NCBI GenBank assembly: GCA_038326165.1
Contig: JBBQJT010000035.1
Coordinates: 1 to 38,257 of the forward strand
Source: JAEUUM01 sp038326165
Lineage (GTDB): Bacteria; Bacteroidota; Bacteroidia; Chitinophagales; Saprospiraceae
Direction: 5' to 3'
Length of the DNA stretch: 38,257 bases
Positions 9,156 to 19,100 of this stretch are shown in pieces. Each line of letters begins with the position of its first letter. Within the stretch, counting starts at the first letter, position 1. The translations under genes and the position numbers were made by a program. The notes beneath the pieces were generated by a model. The model made no database searches. It was not told the DNA's origin and saw nothing but the letters and a program-made list of their open reading frames with translations.

Positions 9156-9530
9156 TTATTCAGTAATATCTAAAGCTAATGGATTGGGATAAGCGTCCTT
9201 GTCTTCATCTATATCTCTCATCTTCAAACATTGAAAATCTTTTTCGATAATCACATGAAGTGGAACCAATCCATAAGCACCATTCTCGATACCCGTCTGA
9301 TCGGAATTAGCCCATTCTTGAGCCTGATTTGTTGGTATGGTAACTGTAATAGTATTGTTATCAAAGCTTGCAAAAATCTGATTAACACTATCAGTTTTTA
9401 TTCGATAAGTTAATTCGGCAATGGAACCAAACTCTACGACTTCTTCAACTGAACCCTCATTCGTCAATTGCTTTACCTCCAGTTGAGTCAATCGCAAACG
9501 GATGGTGTTTCCTCTAATTCTTAATTTCAT
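9156..9530 (-). CDS. Conserved small protein of unknown function, first gene of the oxidoreductase set
   Basis: This is a 124-residue soluble protein beginning MKLRIRGNTIRLRLTQLEV, with a C-terminal block IIEKDFQCLKMRDIDEDKD then AYPNP. I recognise this as a conserved family (I believe DUF7009) but know of no assigned activity. There is no signal peptide or membrane helix. It ends 11 bp before the molybdopterin oxidoreductase on the same strand, which suggests a role in that enzyme's maturation or use. This is inference from position only. The conserved Cys in KDFQCLK and the acidic run could bind a metal or cofactor, but nothing in the sequence proves it. Confidence 0.75.
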   Translation of the reverse strand: MKLRIRGNTIRLRLTQLEVKQLTNEGSVEEVVEFGSIAELTYRIKTDSVNQIFASFDNNTITVTIPTNQAQEWANSDQTGIENGAYGLVPLHVIIEKDFQCLKMRDIDEDKDAYPNPLALDITE

Positions 9531-9653
9531 GCTTCATAAATACGGGATAAATATACATTCATTCTGAATAAAATCAATCCCTACTTAAAAACACCATGCA
9601 ACCACATATTGCAACTTTGATATTTGAGCTTGAAAAACAGCTGATTTGGAGTA

Positions 9654-10400
9654 CTATTCTCCTGTAAATACAGCGCTTATGTAGGCTCTGTTCATTCTTG
9701 CAATATTCTCAAGCGAGATCTCTTTGGGACATTCAGCTTCACAAGCACCGATGTTTGTGCAATTTCCAAAACCTTCAGCATCCATTTGTTGAACCATATT
9801 AAAGGCTCTCCTTGAGGCCTCTGCTTCACCCTGAGGCAATTGATTGAGGTGAGAGACTTTGGCTGCCGTAAACAACATTGCGGAACCATTAGGGCAAGCG
9901 GCTACGCAAGCACCACAGCCAATGCATGCGGCTGCATCCATTGCTTTCTCCGCCTTGTGCTTCTCTACTGGCATATTATTCGCATCAGTGGCTTGTCCAG
10001 TATTCACACTGATATATCCACCTGAGGCAATGATCCTGTCAAAAGAACTTCTGTCTACTGCTAAATCTTTTACTATTGGGAATGAGCCACTGCGGAATGG
10101 TTCTATGTAAATTGTATCATCCTCCTTGAAATTGCGCATGTAGAGTTGACAAGTAGTTGTTCCTTTCAATGGTCCGTGAGGACGGCCATTAATTACCATG
10201 CTACACATCCCGCATATTCCCTCTCGACAATCGTGGTCAAAAGCAACTGGATCCCCACCACCTGTGATAATATCATCATTTAGTACATCAATCATTTCAA
10301 GAAATGACATATTCGGGTTCGCATCCTTTACTGTATAGTTTTCAAACTTGCCCGATGTGCTCGCATTATTCTGTCTCCAGATTTTTAAATTGATTTTCAT
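9654..10400 (-). CDS. sdhB: Succinate dehydrogenase/fumarate reductase iron-sulfur subunit
   Basis: This subunit carries electrons from the flavoprotein to the membrane quinone site. It is 248 residues. The [2Fe-2S] cysteines lie in CREGICGMC with a fourth Cys in TTTCQLYMR (58, 63, 66, 84). The [4Fe-4S] motif CIGCGACVAACP holds Cys159, 162, 165 and 169. The third cluster motif CTNIGACEAECP holds Cys214, 220 and 224 and is normal for [3Fe-4S]. It is last in sdhC-sdhA-sdhB and starts 24 bp after sdhA ends. Sequence and order fit the type B enzymes of Bacteroidota, which have one large cytochrome b subunit. Succinate oxidation is the expected direction in an organism with ctaA, but fumarate reduction cannot be excluded. 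Confidence 0.96.
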   Translation of the reverse strand: MKINLKIWRQNNASTSGKFENYTVKDANPNMSFLEMIDVLNDDIITGGGDPVAFDHDCREGICGMCSMVINGRPHGPLKGTTTCQLYMRNFKEDDTIYIEPFRSGSFPIVKDLAVDRSSFDRIIASGGYISVNTGQATDANNMPVEKHKAEKAMDAAACIGCGACVAACPNGSAMLFTAAKVSHLNQLPQGEAEASRRAFNMVQQMDAEGFGNCTNIGACEAECPKEISLENIARMNRAYISAVFTGE

Positions 10401-10424
10401 ATTACTTTATATTTAGTAATTTGA

Positions 10425-12341
10425 TTAAGCATAGCTTCTTACCTGAAGCTTAATATTTTCGTATTCCAACATTTCTTTGTGCAGAATTGGGTCTTTATCT
10501 GTATACTCCCATGCTGCTACGTAGGAATAATCATCATCATTTCGTTTGGCTTCACCATTTTCTTCATATTCCGTTCGGAAGTGACCTCCACAAGATTCCT
10601 TTCTGTCTAGTGCATCAACAACCATCAGCTCGCCCAATTCAATGAAGTCGGCAACACGCATTGCCTTGTCCAATTCAGGATTAAATTCGTTGATTTTGCC
10701 TGGAACTATGACATTGGCATAAAAATCTTCACGCAAGTCTTGAATCATTTTTCTCGCTTTAATCAAGCCAGCTTCATCTCTTGCCATTCCACAATAATCC
10801 CACATGATTAATCCAAGCTTTTTGTGAAATTGTTCGACGGTGTGGGTGCCCTTGTTTGCCAAAAAGTGGTGCATTCTGTTATTAACGCTTTGCTCCGCTT
10901 CTGCAAATTCAACAGAATCAGTAGGTATGGTTCCTGTGAATATTTCGTTCGATAAATAATTGCCTATTGTATAAGGTATCACAAAATACCCATCAGCCAA
11001 GCCTTGCATCAATGCTGATGCTCCAAGTCTGTTGGCACCGTGGTCACTGAAGTTAGCTTCTCCTAATGAATACAAACCTGGGATGTTGGTCATCAATTCA
11101 TAATCAACCCATAGGCCACCCATTGTATAGTGAACGGCAGGATATATTCTCATAGGTTGCTTCAAAGGATCTTCGCCAGTAATGTTTTGATACATTGGGA
11201 ACAATTCACCATAACGTGCCTTAACTACATCTATACCCAATCTTTGAACCGCCGCACCAAAATCCAAATAGACAGCTAGGCCCGTTTGACCTACTCCTCG
11301 CCCTTCGTCGCATACTTCCTTAGCGGCTCTGGATGAAATATCACGCGGACTCAAATTACCAAATGATGGGTATTTACGCTCCAAGTAATAATCTCTGTCT
11401 TCCTCCGCTATTTCATTGGGGTGCTTCTTACAATCCTCCTTTCGCTTTGGCACCCACACACGGCCATCATTTCTGAGGGATTCGCTCATTAGGGTCAACT
11501 TACTTTGATATTCACCCGTAACAGGAATACAGGTTGGGTGAATTTGCGTGAAACAAGGGTTTGCGAATAACGCTCCTCTTTTATGTGCTTTCCATGCAGC
11601 GGTAACGTTGCTACCCATTGCATTGGTAGAAAGGTAGAATACGTTACCATATCCTCCTGAACACAACAAAACAGCATGTGCAGAATGTCTTTCAAGCTCT
11701 CCAGTTATGAGGTTTTTGGCTATTATTCCTCTTGCCTTACCATCGATAGTAACGACGTCTTGCATTTCATGTCTTGAATACATTTTGACATTGCCTAAAT
11801 GAATCTGTCTTTCTAATGCCTGATAAGCTCCCAATAATAACTGCTGACCTGTTTGACCCCTTGCATAAAAGGTTCTACTTACTTGAGCTCCACCAAAAGA
11901 TCGGTTATCCAACAATCCGCCATATTCTCTGGCAAAAGGGACGCCCTGAGCCACACATTGATCGATTATATTTCGGCTGACATCAGCCAATCTGTAAACA
12001 TTGGCTTCTCTTGACCTAAAATCGCCCCCTTTGATGGTATCATAAAATAAACGGTAAACAGAGTCTCCGTCATTTTTGTAGTTCTTGGCAGCATTAATGC
12101 CTCCTTGTGCAGCTATTGAGTGGGCTCGGCGTGGACTGTCTTGAAAGCAAAAGGCCTTAACACTGTAACCCAACTCTGCCAAACTCGCCGCAGCAGACGC
12201 TCCAGCTAAGCCCGTTCCTACTACTATGATATCTAGTTTACGTTTATTGGCTGGGTTGACCAATTTTGCATTTTGCTTATAGTTGTTCCACTTTTCAGCC
12301 AAAGGGCCTGTTGGAATTTTACTGTTTAGTTTGCTACTCAT
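10425..12341 (-). CDS. sdhA: Succinate dehydrogenase/fumarate reductase flavoprotein subunit
   Basis: This is the catalytic FAD subunit interconverting succinate and fumarate on the cytoplasmic side of the membrane. It has 638 residues, as in type B enzymes. VVGTGLAGASAAASLAELG (40-58) is the dinucleotide-binding loop, and RRAHSIAAQGGINAA (71-85) contains the His (74) expected to bind FAD covalently. The active-site segment GNLSPRDISSRAA and the HYTMGGLWVD and LYSLGEAN blocks near the C-terminal half are intact. It starts 18 bp after sdhC and ends 24 bp before sdhB. Nothing suggests loss of function. Confidence 0.97.
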   Translation of the reverse strand: MSSKLNSKIPTGPLAEKWNNYKQNAKLVNPANKRKLDIIVVGTGLAGASAAASLAELGYSVKAFCFQDSPRRAHSIAAQGGINAAKNYKNDGDSVYRLFYDTIKGGDFRSREANVYRLADVSRNIIDQCVAQGVPFAREYGGLLDNRSFGGAQVSRTFYARGQTGQQLLLGAYQALERQIHLGNVKMYSRHEMQDVVTIDGKARGIIAKNLITGELERHSAHAVLLCSGGYGNVFYLSTNAMGSNVTAAWKAHKRGALFANPCFTQIHPTCIPVTGEYQSKLTLMSESLRNDGRVWVPKRKEDCKKHPNEIAEEDRDYYLERKYPSFGNLSPRDISSRAAKEVCDEGRGVGQTGLAVYLDFGAAVQRLGIDVVKARYGELFPMYQNITGEDPLKQPMRIYPAVHYTMGGLWVDYELMTNIPGLYSLGEANFSDHGANRLGASALMQGLADGYFVIPYTIGNYLSNEIFTGTIPTDSVEFAEAEQSVNNRMHHFLANKGTHTVEQFHKKLGLIMWDYCGMARDEAGLIKARKMIQDLREDFYANVIVPGKINEFNPELDKAMRVADFIELGELMVVDALDRKESCGGHFRTEYEENGEAKRNDDDYSYVAAWEYTDKDPILHKEMLEYENIKLQVRSYA

Positions 12342-12359
12342 TTTTCTTGCTTTGTAAAA

Positions 12360-13052
12360 TTAACGAGTGAAATAAAATATTATCGGAATTGCCGCAAATC
12401 CCAAAGGAATCAATATACCATATGCTTTGCCTATCCACTCAATTATTGGTGTGTACTTAGGGTGATTTACTCCTAATGATTGAAAAGAAGAACCAAACCC
12501 ATGCAACAAATGGAAAGCCAACGCAATCATACTCAAAACATAAATTAAAATAACAAATGGCTCTTTGAATTCAGTTGCTACTTGTTGGTACATGTCTTTG
12601 ACTTGATAATCCAAGCCAGGGTAGGATATCATTGGTAATTCATCAGTGAACTTCATAATGTACCAAAAATCTTTCATGTGAATAAAAAGAAAAATTAAAA
12701 CCAAAGTTCCCAGCCAAGCCATATTTCTTGCGGAATAAGACGATGTTTTTGTGCTTAGGATAGCATATCGGCCACCACCGCCTGCAGCGCTTTTGTTCTG
12801 CTTCCAAAGCAATAATCCTTGGATAGCATGCAATAATATCGTGGCATACAATCCATAAGAGATCGTTTTGATCAAAGGGTTGTGTGTCATGAAATAGGTA
12901 TATATATTGAATGCCTGGCCACCATCATTGGCCAACAACTGGAAATTACCTATTAAATGTACCAGCAGAAACAGGATCAAAAAAATACCTGTTAAACTCA
13001 TTATAAGCTTTTTACCTATAGATGAAGTGAGAAATGTACTCAACCAATTCAT
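12360..13052 (-). CDS. sdhC: Succinate dehydrogenase cytochrome b subunit (type B, single dihaem anchor)
   Basis: This 230-residue membrane protein has five predicted helices and anchors SdhAB, passing electrons to menaquinone. The His residues placed for two b haems are His32 (LVHLIGNFQ), His75 (LLHAIQG), His125 (FIHMKDF), and His181/His184 (FHLLHGFGSSFQS). A single fused anchor of this size is the type B arrangement of Bacteroidota and Wolinella-like enzymes. It is the first gene of the operon. A TACTTTTG box on the minus strand at 13082-13075 ends about 22 bp before the ATG and is the likely promoter. Confidence 0.95.
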   Translation of the reverse strand: MNWLSTFLTSSIGKKLIMSLTGIFLILFLLVHLIGNFQLLANDGGQAFNIYTYFMTHNPLIKTISYGLYATILLHAIQGLLLWKQNKSAAGGGGRYAILSTKTSSYSARNMAWLGTLVLIFLFIHMKDFWYIMKFTDELPMISYPGLDYQVKDMYQQVATEFKEPFVILIYVLSMIALAFHLLHGFGSSFQSLGVNHPKYTPIIEWIGKAYGILIPLGFAAIPIIFYFTR

Positions 13053-13074
13053 GTACTCCGTTATTTTTGTGACA

Positions 13075-13082
13075 CAAAAGTA
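13075..13082 (-). promoter_or_regulatory. Likely -7 promoter box of sdhCAB
   Basis: TACTTTTG on the minus strand fits the Bacteroidota -7 consensus TAnnTTTG and lies 22 bp upstream of the sdhC ATG. A T-rich GGTTTT about 20 bp further upstream is a weak -33 candidate. The evidence is pattern match only. Confidence 0.45.
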
Positions 13083-13104
13083 TCTGATTATAACATTAAA
13101 ACCA

Positions 13105-13148
13105 TATTCTAAACAGATTCCAATAGCTTTGGTTTTTTATTTAGAATA
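13105..13148. repeat. Inverted repeat between divergent sdhC and the 166-aa gene
   Basis: TATTCTAAA (13105-13113) and TTTAGAATA (13140-13148) are perfect 9-bp inverted copies 26 bp apart, in the 127-bp divergent intergenic region. The spacing, with centres near 35 bp, would suit a regulator dimer or pair. The arms are AT-rich, so chance is possible. Confidence 0.35.
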
Positions 13149-13179
13149 AGTCTAAGCACAAAACAATAAGAATACAAGA

Positions 13180-13680
13180 ATGACAAAAGGAGTAGATTTT
13201 AAAAATTATCTGGATAGATTCGAAACTGTGGCTCTTCCATTTACCATTGATGAGAGTAATTATAGCATATTGAACGAACGCAATGAGCCTCTTCCCGATA
13301 TTGTTGCCTCCATGTTTATGACAAGGTTGGGCGAAGATGAGGATGTAGCTGAATATGTTCCTTTTTTTAGGCTTGATGATCACGAGGATGTTTTAGTTTT
13401 AGTTCTTTGGCGCGCTGGATTGTTGAGATATGATTATTTGATTTGCACCTATGACAAAAATGGCGGAATCATTGATCAATCCATTATTGCTTCCAGTTTT
13501 TATACCTCTGAATCTACTACCAAATCCATTGCAAGGTTTGAAGAAGACGGTTTAATATACAGTATTTCAGCAACTACCGATAATGATAATCCCAACAATT
13601 TTGACACCAGCATGAGCAAATCCAGTATCTTTGAAGTATTGCCAAATGGGCAGATTCAACAAACAAAAAATAATGTCTAA
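13180..13680 (+). CDS. Conserved-looking protein of unknown function, overlaps rnr
   Basis: This is a 166-residue soluble protein without signal peptide or membrane helix. I do not recognise the family. It is acidic (for example LGEDEDVAEYV and FRLDDHEDVLVLVLW) with a likely beta-rich middle (LLRYDYLICTYDKNGGIIDQSI). It has a low-complexity Asn/Asp/Ser tail (DNDNPNNFDTSMSKSS). Its stop codon overlaps the start of rnr by 8 bp, so the two are translationally coupled, which ties it to RNase R expression if not function. Codon use and frame continuity look like a real gene. Divergent to the sdh operon. Confidence 0.75.
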   Translation: MTKGVDFKNYLDRFETVALPFTIDESNYSILNERNEPLPDIVASMFMTRLGEDEDVAEYVPFFRLDDHEDVLVLVLWRAGLLRYDYLICTYDKNGGIIDQSIIASSFYTSESTTKSIARFEEDGLIYSISATTDNDNPNNFDTSMSKSSIFEVLPNGQIQQTKNNV

Positions 13681-15808
13681 GAATAAAAGCAGCAAATTAA
13701 GCTCAAAAGACCTTCGAGTCGAGATTATAAAAGTTCAAAACTTATTTCCGGGTAAAGTCCTTTCTGCAGGATTTATCAAAAAACACCTCAATATTGACAA
13801 CAATAAAGAGTCCATTCGCTATGCACAAGAAAAAATAGCAGAAGGCACTCCAATGGTCGAACCGACTGTAGAAAAACACGAAACCCATTCAAGTCATTTT
13901 ATCAAAGGCAAGGTAGATATGACCAAAAGGGGCGATGCATTTATTATTTGCGAGGATTATCCTGAAGATATCTTTGTGCAAGGTCGTCGCTTAAGAGGAG
14001 CAATGGACAATGATATTGTTGAAGTTCGATTGTCCTCTTCTACCAGATCCAAAAGACCCGAAGGTGAAGTAATCAATGTATTAGAAAGAGGACTTAAAAA
14101 AATATTGGGCACGCTTTACTTTAGAAATGGCGTCTACAGCATAAAATGTGATTATATAGATTTACCTTTTCCCGTTGTCGTGAATCCCGATCAACTCAAT
14201 GGGGCTAAACACAAAGAAAGAGTAATAGCCGAAATCATTGAATGGCCTGAAAAACATCAAAAAATAATTTCAGCTCGAATCACAGGCGTTTTAGGAGAAA
14301 CAGGGAGTATTGATCTTGCTATGACTACCATTTTGGTTGATAATGGCTTTGATATTTCATTCCCGGAAGAGGCTGTAATAGAAACGGAAAAAATGAGCGA
14401 CAAAATATCAGCTGCTGAACTAAAAGAAAGGCGTGATATGAGAGATGTGCTTACATTTACGATTGATCCAGAAGATGCAAAGGATTTTGACGATGCCATT
14501 TCTTATGAGAAGCTTGAGAACGATCAGATAAGAATAGGAATTCATATTGCAGACGTTGCCCACTACGTTCAACCTAATACAGCATTGGATAAAGAGGCAT
14601 ATTTGAGAAGCACAAGTGTTTACCTTACTGACCGGGTTTGCCCTATGCTTCCAGAAAAAATTAGCAATGAATTATGTTCTCTTCGACCCAATGAGGACAA
14701 AAGAACCTTTTCGGCAGTTTTTACATTTGATTCGACCTTCAAAATTATTGAACGATGGTTTGGCCGTTCACTGATTCACTCTGACCGTCGTTTTACCTAC
14801 GAGGAAGCACAAGTGCTTTTAGACAATCCTGAAGGTTCTTGGGGTGAAGTATTACAAGAAGTAGACAAAATTGCCTTGCAACTTCGTAAAAAGCGATTCC
14901 AACACGGAGCAATCGCCTTTGAAACCGAAGAGGTGCGTTACAAATTCAATGCGGAGGGAATGCCCGTTTCTGCTTTTGTCAAATCACGACAGGAAGCCAA
15001 CATGCTTATTGAGGATTTGATGCTATTAGCCAACCGAGAAGTTGCTTCATATATTGCCAGAAAAAGCCGAACTCTGGAAATCCCTTTTGTTTACAGGATT
15101 CATGATCAACCTTCCGTTGAAAAATTGGCCGATCTTGCCCTGTTCGCCAAAGATTTGGGTTTTGAATTCAACATGACAAGTCCTAAGGCAATTATTTCAT
15201 CCTATAATCATTTGGCCGAACAATCACAAAAGAATGAACATCTAAAAATGCTTCAACCTCTTGCTATTCGCACTATGGCTAAGGCGGTCTATTCTACTGT
15301 CAATATCGGACATTATGGTCTTGGCTTTCAATTTTACTGCCATTTCACCTCACCCATTCGCAGGTATTCTGATGTGCTTACACATCGCATTTTGTTTGAT
15401 AATCTGAAAGGGAGTAATCGTGTTCCCAAAGAAGAATTAGAACAAAGATGCAAACACATTTCAACCATGGAACGCAAGGCCGTGGTAGCCGAAAGAGAGT
15501 CAACCAAATACACTTCCGCTGTTTATATGAACGAGAAAGTTGGACAAATTTTTGAAGGCCATATTTCTGGAATAATTGAACGGGGAATATTTGTGTTGTT
15601 GGATGATAGCCTTGCTGAAGGACTAATAGAGTATGATAGCTTGTATGAAAAATTTGATGTGGCTCCACATAGACTAACCGTAACTGGACGAAGAACCAAC
15701 ATAACCTATAGAATGGGAGATCCTGTTTTAGTAAAAATCATGAAAGTGGATATAGAAACGCGTGAAATAGATATGGTCTTGGTTGACAAAGAAGGAAAAC
15801 TTATGTAA
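13673..15808 (+). CDS. rnr: Ribonuclease R
   Basis: This 3'-5' exoribonuclease of the RNB family degrades structured RNA. It has 711 residues from the ATG at 13673, shorter than E. coli RNase R (813) but ordinary for Bacteroidota. The upstream codons in the frame lie inside the 166-aa gene. In order: a short N-terminal winged-helix-like region, two cold-shock domains (about 80-230), the RNB core with TIDPEDAKDFDDAIS (263-277, catalytic Asp cluster) then GIHIADVAHYV, PFVYRIHDQPS and HFTSPIRRYSDVLTHR, and a C-terminal S1 domain (GQIFEGHISGIIERGIFVLL). A basic tail is nearly absent. Expression should be coupled to the overlapping upstream gene. Confidence 0.96.
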   Translation: MSKNKSSKLSSKDLRVEIIKVQNLFPGKVLSAGFIKKHLNIDNNKESIRYAQEKIAEGTPMVEPTVEKHETHSSHFIKGKVDMTKRGDAFIICEDYPEDIFVQGRRLRGAMDNDIVEVRLSSSTRSKRPEGEVINVLERGLKKILGTLYFRNGVYSIKCDYIDLPFPVVVNPDQLNGAKHKERVIAEIIEWPEKHQKIISARITGVLGETGSIDLAMTTILVDNGFDISFPEEAVIETEKMSDKISAAELKERRDMRDVLTFTIDPEDAKDFDDAISYEKLENDQIRIGIHIADVAHYVQPNTALDKEAYLRSTSVYLTDRVCPMLPEKISNELCSLRPNEDKRTFSAVFTFDSTFKIIERWFGRSLIHSDRRFTYEEAQVLLDNPEGSWGEVLQEVDKIALQLRKKRFQHGAIAFETEEVRYKFNAEGMPVSAFVKSRQEANMLIEDLMLLANREVASYIARKSRTLEIPFVYRIHDQPSVEKLADLALFAKDLGFEFNMTSPKAIISSYNHLAEQSQKNEHLKMLQPLAIRTMAKAVYSTVNIGHYGLGFQFYCHFTSPIRRYSDVLTHRILFDNLKGSNRVPKEELEQRCKHISTMERKAVVAERESTKYTSAVYMNEKVGQIFEGHISGIIERGIFVLLDDSLAEGLIEYDSLYEKFDVAPHRLTVTGRRTNITYRMGDPVLVKIMKVDIETREIDMVLVDKEGKLM

Positions 15809-16136
15809 ATGGTGTGAACCAACCTGTTACTGATGGCAAATACTTTTGTGACCTATGCGTATAATGGTCAGTTAGCTTGTTGTCAGTTAGTATGATGGAA
15901 AGCGATAATATTGAGTTGGCGCATAACCTTTCTTAAATGCTATTTCATGGTTGCGACCAATAGAAATTGATATGCTCGATTTTTGGCTTTTCAATCGATA
16001 AACATTCCAGAAGGAATTCGTAAAAATGGTTCTGTTTTTTTCAGTATCTTAGCTCATCGAGCATTTCGAAAAGAATTATTTGGCAGGTTTTGCTTTAATC
16101 ATGCTTTCTGTTTTGGTTATTTCTAAAGAATGGTGA
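15809..16136. other. Gene-free stretch between rnr and the repeat protein
   Basis: In 328 bp I see no convincing frame on either strand. It holds a 9-bp inverted repeat, ATGCTCGAT (15972-15980) and ATCGAGCAT (16056-16064), and a tandem 9-mer GTCAGTTAG (15867-15875 and 15882-15890). Both flanking genes end here, since rnr and the minus-strand repeat protein converge. It probably contains terminators, but no stem with a T-run was found. Confidence 0.5.
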
Positions 16137-19100
16137 TTATCTCATTAGGTTAATATCTCCGCTGAACAATCTCTTAGTGCCATCAGTATATTCCAACTCA
16201 ACATAATAGACGAAAACACCAGCATTTGAGCAAACTCCGCCCACCTTTCCATCCCATCCTTGTGAGGGATCATTGATGGCAATTTCAGTTCGTTCGTAAA
16301 CCAGTCCACCCCATCGATTGAATACCTGAACCCTGGGAATATTTGTAATTTCTTTGGGATCCCCATATACAAACCAGTTGTCATGTAGTCCATCTCCGTT
16401 GGGTGAAAATGCATTTGGTATATAGACTCCGAAATCTTTAATAACCCAGATTCTGATGTCATCAAATGCGGCACATCCATTGATATCTTTGACTGATAAT
16501 CTATACACCTTTGATTCCGTTCCTGTAACTATTGGATACAGACAGTCGGCACAACTTAAATAATCGCCAATATTCCAACTCGCCGTGACTATTTGCTGAT
16601 CTGGTACATTCAATATAGGGACTATTGGATACAGCGCCCCATATTCAACCGTTACATCAAATGGTAGTTCTACCTTTAGCTCTTGAGCTTGCGGTATTTG
16701 GGTAACGAGTTCTAAGGAACATCCGTTTGCATCTACTATCTGTATGGTATAGCTATTGGGATTTAAATTCACAAAACTGGGATTGTTTTGGTATGCTCCT
16801 TGATTCAACTTGTAACTAAAAGGTGATTGTCCACCTACAATATCTACCACAGTAATTGTTCCCAACGAATTACATCCTGGGGGAACTATATCTAATTGTG
16901 CATCACTTGGCACGTTGTCATTTATTTCAACATCTACTGAATCTGTGGCAGAACATCCATTTTGAATAGAAGTCACAGTCATTACATATGTGCCTGCCTT
17001 GTCAACGGTCACATTTACATTTGTTGAAGAGGAGGTAATATTTCCATTGGCGCTCGTCCAGATTATTAGACTATTAAGATTGGTTGTGGTGCCTGAAAGG
17101 TTTAATTCTATTTCATTACAATCCAGAACTTCATCTGGTCCTGCAGATACAAACGGCGGCAAAGTATCAGAAGAAACAATCAATTGTTCGATTGATTGGC
17201 ATCCATTGGCAGCATCAGTAATTGTAACGAAATAAGCTCCAGGTTCTGTCACAAGGACAGATGCAATGGTATTTGAAGATACAATATTTCCATCAATTGT
17301 GGTCCAAATGTAGGACCAGCCGGACAGAATAGGACTGAGTTCAAGGGCTATTTGTTTTATTATACAAGTCAACAGATCTGGCAAAACCGATTGAGTATTG
17401 GGCGCGACTGTGTCAATAAAAATTTGGACTTGGTCTGTTTGTTTGCAACCTGTTAATGGATCGGCAACCAACAAAGTATAAATGCCTGCTTGGCTTACTT
17501 GTGGATTTAAACTATTGGCATTTTGTATGTTTTGACCAGCATTGCCTGACCAACTGATATCAACATTGCCGCCTGAATAGGAAAATCCCCCTTGGATAGA
17601 AACAGTCATCTTTGTGCAAGTAATTGTTTCATCTAGACCAGCATCCACTATTGGGAGCTCGCCGTTTAATAGAATTTCCTGGGTGAATAATTCGGTGCAT
17701 CCATTCGTGGTATTTGTAACAATAACTGAATAGAATCCTGGAGCATTGACAAACAATGTCGACTGATTATTAGGATTATTAACTGTACCTCCTGATTTAG
17801 ACCACAGGTATGTGTAGATTACTGTCGTGTTTACAGGTTCAATTTTGATGGTAGTATTGGGAGATTGACAATCAATGATTGTGGTGCCCGAAAAAATTGC
17901 TTGTGGTTTTTCTTTGTCTTCATTTACTGTAACAGCATCAGTTGACGTGCAAGCATTTTGGTTGTTTGTTATTGTTAATGTGTACAATCCAGGAGCTGAA
18001 ACCAGAGGATCAGGAATGTTATTATTCCCAATGATTATACCATTGCTAGTGGACCACACCAAATTGAATTGATTGCCCGTAGAGCTTCCACTTCCATCGA
18101 GATTCATTTGTTGATTAATACAGGTCAGCAGCTTGATTGATCCTGCATCTGCAGTTGGTGCCAGAGTATCAATAACCACTATAGATATATCTGTCGATTC
18201 ACATCCATCATCCGAGTCAACTACCAATAAGGTATAAGAACCAGAGGTTGTAATGTTTATATTTTGACTCAGTCCTATAGTATCTCCTAATGCGTTGGTC
18301 CAGATATAACTGATATTAGTGCCTTGTGATGTGTTTGGACCAGATAATATTACACTTTGTATATCGCAAGTCAATTGCTGATCGGGGCCCGCATCAGAAA
18401 TAGGAAAGTTGGCATCTTGAAAAATAAAAACAGAATCTTTGGCGGAGCATCCATTCCCAATATTTGTAACATTAAGTGCATACCATCCTCCTTTTGCAAC
18501 GGTAGGAAATAATGTGTTTGCTCCTGATAAAATGTTCCCACCAATACTTGTCCATAAAATTAAACTCAATGAATCTGGTAAATTTTTGATTCCCAATAAA
18601 TCTGTTTGTGTATCAATACATGTCAGAGTATCTATATTCCCAGCATCAATTATTGGCAATACTTTGTCCTCCGAAACAAGGTAAGATGTTTGAGAAGAGC
18701 AACCATCAATTGTGTTTGTAACTATCAGGCTATAAGTTCCTGACTGATTTATCAAAACTGTTAACTTTGAAAGATCAGACACAAAATTGCCATCCAAAGT
18801 ATTCCATGCAAAAATAAAATTGCTACCTTGATCTGAATTCTCACCACTTAGCATCAAAGTATCGGTTGAACATTTTAGAACTGCGTCGCCCTCAATGATT
18901 ACTTTTGGCGCAGATGGATCTGCCTTAACTACTAAAGTATCTGTGTAGGAACAACCATTGAGATCGTTGATGACTGTCATAAAATATGTGCCTGCGCCTG
19001 AAACGTAGGGATTCAGCTTCTTTTCTAGCGAATCAATCATGCCATTGGTAGTGGTCCACAAAATTTGATAATTTGATAATGGATTACTTACCGAACCCTC

